Assembly (NCBI GenBank): GCA_946480515.1
Contig: CAMLKX010000036.1
Coordinates: 1 to 11,947, forward strand
Source: an uncultured Sphingomonadaceae bacterium
Lineage (GTDB): Bacteria > Pseudomonadota > Alphaproteobacteria > Sphingomonadales > Sphingomonadaceae
Reading direction: 5' to 3'
DNA length: 11,947 bases
The notes beneath the pieces were generated by a model. It made no database searches, was not told the origin of the DNA, and saw only the letters and a list, made by a program, of their open reading frames with translations. Positions 7,300 through 11,947 of this stretch are shown piece after piece; positions within the stretch are counted from its first letter, which is position 1; every line of letters begins with the position of its first letter. A program made the translations under genes and the position numbers.

Positions 7300-7882
7300 G
7301 ATCGAGGATCAGCCAGCGTCCCTCTACTCCCCAGCGCTCCAAGGTGGACAAATAGTTCATCCCCAGAACCGAAAGGCCATCCCCCCGGGTGATGTGGACC
7401 ATGACTCCGGTCCGCTCGATTGGCCCGATTGTGATCCGATCCGCTCGAGCCGCGGCCACTCGAATAACTCCATTGCCGGTTCGAACCAGCTGGCTTCGTC
7501 GCTCGTCTGCGGGAATTCCTGCGAGGTCGGCGGACTTTCGCCCGATCGTTGTCACGGTCGCGCCGCTGTCGACCAGAAAGCGCACGCGTTCGTTGTTGAC
7601 CATGCCATCAACCCAGAAGTGACCGTCCAACGCCATGGGAATGCGGATCTCATCCTCGATTCGGACCGGCTCACCGGTGGCTTCGGCCTTCAGCCGTTCG
7701 GCGACGTAGCCAAGATCGTCGCGGAAGGTGAACAGGACGAAACCGGCGCCGAAGATTGCTAGCCATGCCAGCGCCATCAACAAAAGATTGGACATGGACG
7801 AGCGGCGGGCGATCAGTCCGCTAACCACTAGCGCGACGGCCAGGAGGATGTACACGCTGCCGAGGGTTTGATCCTGGATCAC
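7295..7882 (-). CDS. Membrane-anchored retropepsin-like aspartic protease
   Basis: This is a 195-residue protein with two N-terminal membrane helices (about 10-26 and 32-53, separated by a short basic loop) and a C-terminal single-lobe aspartic protease domain. The catalytic motif is FLVDSGATVTTIG with Asp105, followed later by the retropepsin-type hydrophobic-Gly element LSVLGMNYL (170-178). Single-lobe enzymes of clan AA act as dimers. With helices anchored in the inner membrane, the domain side is probably periplasmic, but the sequence does not prove it. Substrate and role are unknown; related proteobacterial proteins are annotated only as a TIGR02281-type clan AA protease. Start choice: GTG 7882 overlaps the upstream gene's stop as GTGA and has GGAAG 7 nt before it. 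The longer TTG-started frame to 7921 has no such support. Last gene of the tightly overlapped minus-strand series. Confidence 0.85.
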   Translation of the reverse strand: MIQDQTLGSVYILLAVALVVSGLIARRSSMSNLLLMALAWLAIFGAGFVLFTFRDDLGYVAERLKAEATGEPVRIEDEIRIPMALDGHFWVDGMVNNERVRFLVDSGATVTTIGRKSADLAGIPADERRSQLVRTGNGVIRVAAARADRITIGPIERTGVMVHITRGDGLSVLGMNYLSTLERWGVEGRWLILDP

Positions 7883-8643
7883 AACTCGACTTCCAGGCCG
7901 TCGAACGCCGGAGCGGCCCAATCCGGAAGCTCAGCGCGCAAGGTTGCGTAATCCATGCTGTTGTCCAAATGAGTCAGCAGCAATTGACCAACTCTGAGCT
8001 CCCGCGCCCAGCCAAGCACGGCATCGAGATGGGCATGGGTGGGATGCGGGCGGCGCCGCAGGCAATCACAAATCCACAAGTCCAAACCCTGGTAGAGGCT
8101 AGCCATGTCGGAAGTGAACTCATTGAAATCAAGCGCGTATCCGACCGACCTCTCTCCTTCCTCAGCGCGAATTCCGAGCGAGGTGATCCCGCCGTGCGGT
8201 TGATCGACAAAGCGCAGCTGCATGGCGCCGAACATACGTTCGCCATCGAGCGGCTCAGGAGCCAGGATCGCCGGATAGAAGTGTTTTTCTTCAAAGACAT
8301 AGTCGAAGCGTTTGGTGATCCGTTGAAGGACGTCCGCACGCGCGCAAAAGGGCACGAGCGAGCCACGGTTTTGCGCGACCTGCCGAAGATCGTCGATCCC
8401 GTGACAATGGTCGGCGTGGTCATGAGTAAGGATGACATGATCGACCACATCGATCCCGGCGGCCAGCAATTGCTCGCGAAGATCCGGGGCGCAATCGACC
8501 AGCAGCCGCTCGCCGGCAGTCTCGAGGACCAGGCCCGAGCGTGAGCGGCGGTTGCGCGGTTCGGATGGGTCGCAGGCACCCCAGTCATTCCCGATCCGCG
8601 GCACTCCCGCGGAAGTGCCGCAGCCGAGAATCCTGACCTTCAC
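7879..8643 (-). CDS. PhnP-like metallo-beta-lactamase-fold hydrolase
   Basis: This 254-residue metal-dependent hydrolase has the MBL fold. The N-terminal glycine-rich LGCGTSAGVPRIG is followed by a cysteine-containing GACDPSEPRNRRSRS segment as in PhnP-like proteins. The main metal-binding motif is LTHDHADHCHGIDD (His/Asp at 73-79), with later ligand candidates in QPHGG, YALDFNEF and LLTHLDNSMDY. PhnP of E. coli cleaves cyclic ribose phosphates, but no phosphonate genes are nearby, so a generic phosphodiesterase-like role is safer. Start GTG 8643 overlaps the tatD stop as GTGA, with AAGG 7 nt upstream. Its own stop overlaps the next gene's GTG in the same way. A tatD-MBL pair downstream of metG is a common alphaproteobacterial arrangement, but the real substrate is not known. 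Confidence 0.92.
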   Translation of the reverse strand: MKVRILGCGTSAGVPRIGNDWGACDPSEPRNRRSRSGLVLETAGERLLVDCAPDLREQLLAAGIDVVDHVILTHDHADHCHGIDDLRQVAQNRGSLVPFCARADVLQRITKRFDYVFEEKHFYPAILAPEPLDGERMFGAMQLRFVDQPHGGITSLGIRAEEGERSVGYALDFNEFTSDMASLYQGLDLWICDCLRRRPHPTHAHLDAVLGWARELRVGQLLLTHLDNSMDYATLRAELPDWAAPAFDGLEVEL

Positions 8644-9410
8644 CGCCGCGCCTTGGAAAACAGCGTGAAGAAGTTGGCCGTGGTCGTCTCCGCCAGCTCA
8701 TCGGCCGAGACGCCGCGCAATTTCGCGACACACTCCGCCGTGTCCCGCACATAGGCGGGCTCGCAAGTCTTCCCACGATGAGGCACCGGGGCGAGGAACG
8801 GCGAATCCGTCTCAACCAGGAGCCGGTCCGCGGGGATCATCGTGGCGACCTGCTGAAGCTGCTGCGCGTTCTTGAACGTCACGATCCCTGAAAGCGAGAT
8901 GTAATAGCCGAGTTCAAGCGCATGGCGGGCGAGGCTTGCGCTCCCGGTAAAGCAGTGGAGCACTCCCTCCACTCCCCGCTCCTCGGTCAGGATCGCTTTC
9001 GTATCCTCCTCGGCCTCGCGCGTGTGGATCACCAGCGGCAGCCCCGATTGATAGGCGGCGGCGATGTGTGCGCGGAAGCATTGGCGCTGGGCGTCGCGAT
9101 CCGACTTGTCGTAATAGAAATCGAGCCCGCACTCGCCAATCGCGACCACCTTGGGGTGCCGTGCAGCCTCAACCAGCGCCGAAACGCCGAGATCGGGATG
9201 TGAGTCGGCCTCGTGAGGGTGAACGCCGACAGTGGCCCAGACATCCGAATGGCGCTCGGTCGCCGCGATGACTGACCCCCATTCCTCCTGCTTGGTCGAA
9301 ATGTTCAGGAAGCCACTGACGCGCCGATTTCGAGCGCGGTCCAGCGCGCCAGCCTCATCCTCGACCAGGCCCGGGTAGTTCAGATGGCAATGGCTATCGA
9401 TCAGCATCAT
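8640..9410 (-). CDS. TatD-family metal-dependent hydrolase/deoxyribonuclease
   Basis: This 256-residue TIM-barrel hydrolase belongs to the TatD family; characterised members are Mg-dependent 3'-5' exonucleases for DNA and RNA, linked to DNA repair and degradation. All expected metal ligands are visible: His7 and His9 (DSHCHLN), Glu93 (GECGLDFYY), His129 (LVIHTRE), His152 (LHCFTG) and Asp202 (VETDSPFLAP). The family end-motif HRGKTCEPAYV is present. Length is typical. Paralogues (TatD, YcfH, YjjV) cannot be told apart safely; the metG-adjacent position fits the YcfH type. ATG 9410 shares one base with the metG stop (TGATG). A second ATG follows at once (9407), so the start could be one codon later. 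The stop overlaps the next gene's GTG. Confidence 0.95.
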   Translation of the reverse strand: MMLIDSHCHLNYPGLVEDEAGALDRARNRRVSGFLNISTKQEEWGSVIAATERHSDVWATVGVHPHEADSHPDLGVSALVEAARHPKVVAIGECGLDFYYDKSDRDAQRQCFRAHIAAAYQSGLPLVIHTREAEEDTKAILTEERGVEGVLHCFTGSASLARHALELGYYISLSGIVTFKNAQQLQQVATMIPADRLLVETDSPFLAPVPHRGKTCEPAYVRDTAECVAKLRGVSADELAETTTANFFTLFSKARR

Positions 9411-10912
9411 CAGGCCGCATCCGCCGCTTCCAGCTCCAGGCGCGGGAAGATCGGTTGCGGCTGCCCGATGCGACCGACGGCCCGTCCGTCGCTGATGAAG
9501 GACAACAAGCGTTGCGCGGAACTGGGAATGATCGGCTCAACCGCCCTGCTCAACTGCTCGATTGCAACGAGTAGCGTTCCAAGCACCGCCTGCATTCGCT
9601 GCGGATCGCTTTTCCGTAGCGCCCAGGGCGCGGTTGCATCGACATAGGCGTTGCAGGCGAACACCGCCTGCATCCACGCCTCAAGTCCGGTCGAGAAATT
9701 AAACTCCTCGAACTCCGCGATGAGCGCATCGACACTCTGGGAGACCCGCTCAAGCAGCGCCTGATCCTCCGCTGCCTCTCCGGCGGTAGGAAGAACTCCA
9801 TCCAGGTTCTTGAAAATCATCGACAATGTTCGTTGCGCGAGATTGCCGAAGCTGTTGGCAAGCTCGGCATTGACCCGGTTGACGATCGCCTCGTGGCTGT
9901 AGCTTCCATCCTGGCCGAAGCTGACTTCCCGCATCAGGAAATAGCGAAGGGCATCGACTCCGTAACGGTCGGCGAGTTCGAGCGGATCGATCACGTTGCC
10001 GACGGACTTGGACATCTTTTCGCCGCGAGCGAGCAGGAAGCCGTGCCCAAAGACCTGCTTTGGCAAGGGCAATTGCGCCGCCATCAGGAAGGCGGGCCAA
10101 TAGACCGTATGAAACCGGACAATGTCTTTGCCGATCAGATGAACGTCGGCCGGCCAGTAGCGTGCGAATTCACCATCCCGATCAGGATAACCGACCCCTG
10201 TCATGTAGGTCGTCAGGGCATCGACCCACACATACATCACATGTCCGGGGGATCCGGGCACGGGCACGCCCCAATCGAAGCTGGTGCGTGAGACGCTGAG
10301 ATCCTTCAGTCCCCCTTCAACAAACCGGATCACTTCGTTGCGGCGCGTTTCCGGACGGATGAATTGAGAATTGTCACGATAGAGCGCGAGTAGCGGCTCC
10401 TGATACTTGGACAGGCGGAAGAACCAGGTCTCCTCCGCGGTCCATTCCACCGGGGTCCCCTGCGGCGACAGCCGCTCCCCACCCTCACCAGCCGTCAGTT
10501 CGCTTTCGTCATAGAAGGCTTCGTCCCGAACCGAATACCAGCCTTCATAACGGTCGAGGTAAAGGTCCCCCGATTGCGCCAGCGCCTCCCACAGAGCTTC
10601 GCTGGCGCGCTTGTGCCGCGGCTCGGAGGTACGCACGAAGTCGTCATAGGCAATATCAAGACGACCACACATCTCACGGAAATAAGATGACATTTCATCC
10701 GCAAATTCCAGAGTGTCACGGCCATCCTTCCGCGCCGTCTGGACCATCTTCAAGCCATGCTCGTCAGTGCCGGTAACCAGCCGCGCGTCGCGGCCGCGGC
10801 TGCGCTGGAAGCGCGCGATCACGTCCGCGGCGATCGCCTCATAAGCGTGGCCGATGTGAGGACGGCCGTTGGGATAGCTGATGGCGGTGGTGACATAGAA
10901 GGGCGTGGACAT
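9410..10912 (-). CDS. metG: Methionyl-tRNA synthetase (zinc-less, short form)
   Basis: This enzyme charges tRNA-Met, initiator and elongator, with methionine. The 500-residue class I synthetase shows HIGH (19-22, PHIGHAYEAIAAD), GTDEHG, the methionine-pocket region with YVWVDALTTY, GKDIVRFH, and KMSKS (299-303, RGEKMSKSVGNVIDP), followed by the anticodon-binding helical domain. The Cys-x-x-Cys knuckles of the E. coli-type enzyme are absent from the connective peptide (SVRDEAFYDESEL instead), so this is the zinc-free MetG form. It also lacks the C-terminal EMAP-like tRNA-binding domain of the 677-aa E. coli protein; both traits are usual in alphaproteobacteria. ATG 10912 is preceded by AGGGC and lies 31 nt after holB. 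The stop overlaps tatD by one base. Confidence 0.98.
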   Translation of the reverse strand: MSTPFYVTTAISYPNGRPHIGHAYEAIAADVIARFQRSRGRDARLVTGTDEHGLKMVQTARKDGRDTLEFADEMSSYFREMCGRLDIAYDDFVRTSEPRHKRASEALWEALAQSGDLYLDRYEGWYSVRDEAFYDESELTAGEGGERLSPQGTPVEWTAEETWFFRLSKYQEPLLALYRDNSQFIRPETRRNEVIRFVEGGLKDLSVSRTSFDWGVPVPGSPGHVMYVWVDALTTYMTGVGYPDRDGEFARYWPADVHLIGKDIVRFHTVYWPAFLMAAQLPLPKQVFGHGFLLARGEKMSKSVGNVIDPLELADRYGVDALRYFLMREVSFGQDGSYSHEAIVNRVNAELANSFGNLAQRTLSMIFKNLDGVLPTAGEAAEDQALLERVSQSVDALIAEFEEFNFSTGLEAWMQAVFACNAYVDATAPWALRKSDPQRMQAVLGTLLVAIEQLSRAVEPIIPSSAQRLLSFISDGRAVGRIGQPQPIFPRLELEAADAA

Positions 10913-10943
10913 CAGCCTGCCCTACCCCGCACCCTGCAAGGCT

Positions 10944-11924
10944 TCAAGGAACCGCCGGTTCCTGCCTCTGGACGGAGGCGAGAATACCGCCAATGCGAAA
11001 CGCCGTGGCCGCAGGATCGAGCGAAAGACGGAGCGCCGAGGCGCTAATCTCGCGCACCGACTGATACGCATCGAGAGCCCGCGAGCGAACCTCACCGTCG
11101 AAGGCGCGCGCTTCCCGAGCGATCAGCGTCGGAGCGATATCGAGAAACGCCGCGAAGCGCGGCGCCGCGGCCTTACCTGCGACGGCCTGAGACAGGCGGA
11201 GGCGGCGCACATTGTCACTGTCGCCGGTGCGCAGGATGGCGGTGACCTCTTCCTCCAGCGCGGCGAGATCAAGCCCGGCATAGGCCAAGGCTCTCCCCGG
11301 GCAGCCGCTTCCCAAGGCGACAAGCCGCTCGAGCTCGACAGCGGAGACGTCGGGCAGCGACCGCCGTAAGACTGACGTCATGGCGTCGCGTTCGAGCGCT
11401 GAGAAGCTCAGGCGACGGCAGCGCGAGCGAATGGTCGGCAGCAGACGGCCCGGAACATGGCTGACCAGCAGAAACAGGCAGTTGGCGGGCGGCTCTTCCA
11501 GCATCTTCAGCAAGGCGTTAGCGGCCGATGCCTCCAGATCGTCGATGCTGTCGATGATCACCGTTCGCCACGGTGACATAGCGGGAGCGCTGGTGAACAG
11601 GCTGCCGAGTTCGCGGACCTGCTTGACGCTGATGTTACGCGCCAGCCCGTCGCCCTTGGCATTCTCAAGTCGCTCGATCCGGCGATGATCGGGATGGCTT
11701 CCGGCGTCCACCAAGCGCGCGATGGGATGGTCGGCTGCAGTCGACAAGCCCGGTAGATCGGTACGCGGCCCCGCTGCGTCTGCCAGGATGCGCTTTGTGG
11801 CCAGTTCGGCGAACAGCGCCTTTCCGACACCTTTCGGCCCCGCGAGCAACCAGGCGTGGTGCAAGCTCCCGCCCGACCGTGCGGCCTCGAACATCTCCAC
11901 CGCCCTGTCCTGGCCGACGATCAC
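10944..11924 (-). CDS. holB: DNA polymerase III delta' subunit (clamp loader)
   Basis: Delta' is a structural AAA+ subunit of the clamp loader, which opens and loads the beta sliding clamp at replication forks. The 326-residue protein begins VIVGQDRA, then has a P-loop-like GPKGVGKA (29-36), IIDSIDDL in the Walker B place, the characteristic ANALLKMLEEPP, and TIRSRCRRLSF with the SRC motif (167-169) that supplies an arginine finger. The Cys4 zinc module of E. coli delta' is absent; the equivalent region (about 47-80) has no cysteine. Start GTG 11924 overlaps a TGA in the upstream frame (GTGA), probably the tmk stop, matching the downstream junction style. The frame stays open to the window edge, so an upstream start cannot be excluded. 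A strong hairpin covers the last codons, and metG follows after 31 nt. Confidence 0.95.
   Translation of the reverse strand: MIVGQDRAVEMFEAARSGGSLHHAWLLAGPKGVGKALFAELATKRILADAAGPRTDLPGLSTAADHPIARLVDAGSHPDHRRIERLENAKGDGLARNISVKQVRELGSLFTSAPAMSPWRTVIIDSIDDLEASAANALLKMLEEPPANCLFLLVSHVPGRLLPTIRSRCRRLSFSALERDAMTSVLRRSLPDVSAVELERLVALGSGCPGRALAYAGLDLAALEEEVTAILRTGDSDNVRRLRLSQAVAGKAAAPRFAAFLDIAPTLIAREARAFDGEVRSRALDAYQSVREISASALRLSLDPAATAFRIGGILASVQRQEPAVP
10947..10963 (-). repeat. Perfect hairpin at the 3' end of holB
   Basis: AGGAACC and GGTTCCT form a perfect 7-bp stem with a 3-nt loop, ending immediately before the holB stop codon (10944-10946). No T-run follows on the minus strand (TTGAAGCC), so it does not look like a simple terminator. 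It could be an mRNA 3'-end stabiliser or could shape holB-metG coupling. That function is inference. Confidence 0.5.
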
Positions 11925-11947
11925 GGCAGCAGGTCCACGAGCTGGTT
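11921..11947 (-). CDS. tmk: C-terminal tail of an upstream gene, probably tmk (thymidylate kinase)
   Basis: On the minus strand the frame beginning at the window edge reads NQLVDLLP and then TGA (11923-11921). That stop overlaps the holB GTG as GTGA, the same coupling seen at two other junctions of this cluster. In alphaproteobacteria the gene before holB is usually tmk, and a short hydrophobic C-terminus is compatible. Only eight codons are visible, so the identity rests almost wholly on gene order. Confidence 0.45.
   Translation of the reverse strand, partial: NQLVDLLP

Noticed and set aside
7280..7762. Plus-strand open frames across the protease gene
   Set aside because: The DSGAT protease with membrane helices on the opposite strand explains the coding signal; the plus-strand product is not recognisable.
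7883..7921. TTG-started N-terminal extension of the aspartic protease
   Set aside because: It would overlap the upstream gene by 43 nt and lacks a ribosome binding site, while GTG 7882 has both a GTGA overlap and GGAAG at good spacing.
7969..8544. 191-codon plus-strand open frame inside the MBL gene
   Set aside because: It is antisense to a gene with intact THDHADH; no start context or domain supports it.
1..11947. Mobile elements, prophage, toxin-antitoxin, CRISPR, tRNA or rRNA genes
   Set aside because: No transposase-like frame, long terminal inverted repeats, regularly spaced repeats or tRNA-like folds were noticed; base composition is even apart from short A/T-rich gaps.

Overview
The window looks like core chromosome from a GC-rich alphaproteobacterium, most likely a member of the Sphingomonadales. 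The reasons are the ntrY-ntrX-hfq-hflX order, an Hfq carrying two Sm domains in one chain, a zinc-less MetG, and the tmk-holB-metG-tatD-metallohydrolase order. This assignment comes from gene content and protein style, not from a database search. There is no sign of a prophage, insertion sequence, CRISPR array, rRNA or tRNA.

The layout is two convergent gene clusters. The plus-strand cluster (1-6487) runs dusB (5' end cut by the window), ntrY, ntrX, hfq, hflX. It joins a tRNA-modifying enzyme, a membrane sensor kinase with its AAA+ response regulator, an RNA chaperone and a ribosome-associated GTPase. The ntrY/ntrX and hfq/hflX junctions are overlapped or nearly so, so the block is probably co-transcribed. 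The minus-strand cluster, read from the right edge (11947 to 6475), runs the tail of probable tmk, holB, metG, tatD, a PhnP-like metallo-beta-lactamase-fold hydrolase, a membrane-anchored retropepsin-like protease and mazG. Most of its junctions are 1- or 4-nt stop/start overlaps. The exceptions are a 31-nt holB-metG gap and an 82-nt AT-rich gap before mazG, which holds a possible terminator and promoter. The clusters meet tail to tail, with hflX and mazG overlapping by 13 nt.

Most genes are ordinary housekeeping genes. The points worth a second look are: (1) the 165-aa tandem Hfq, whose second Sm domain keeps the proximal-face motif but has lost most of the rim arginines and the distal-face lysine; (2) hflX, whose conserved N-terminus extends upstream of the only GTG to a CTG that overlaps the hfq stop and has a well-placed GGAGG; (3) NtrX without the GAFTGA loop needed for sigma-54 contact; (4) dusB lying directly beside ntrY with no ntrBC between; (5) an A-rich hfq leader that could be an autoregulatory Hfq site; and (6) a membrane retropepsin translationally coupled to the holB-metG-tatD series. 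I found no clearly new multi-gene defence or metabolic system.
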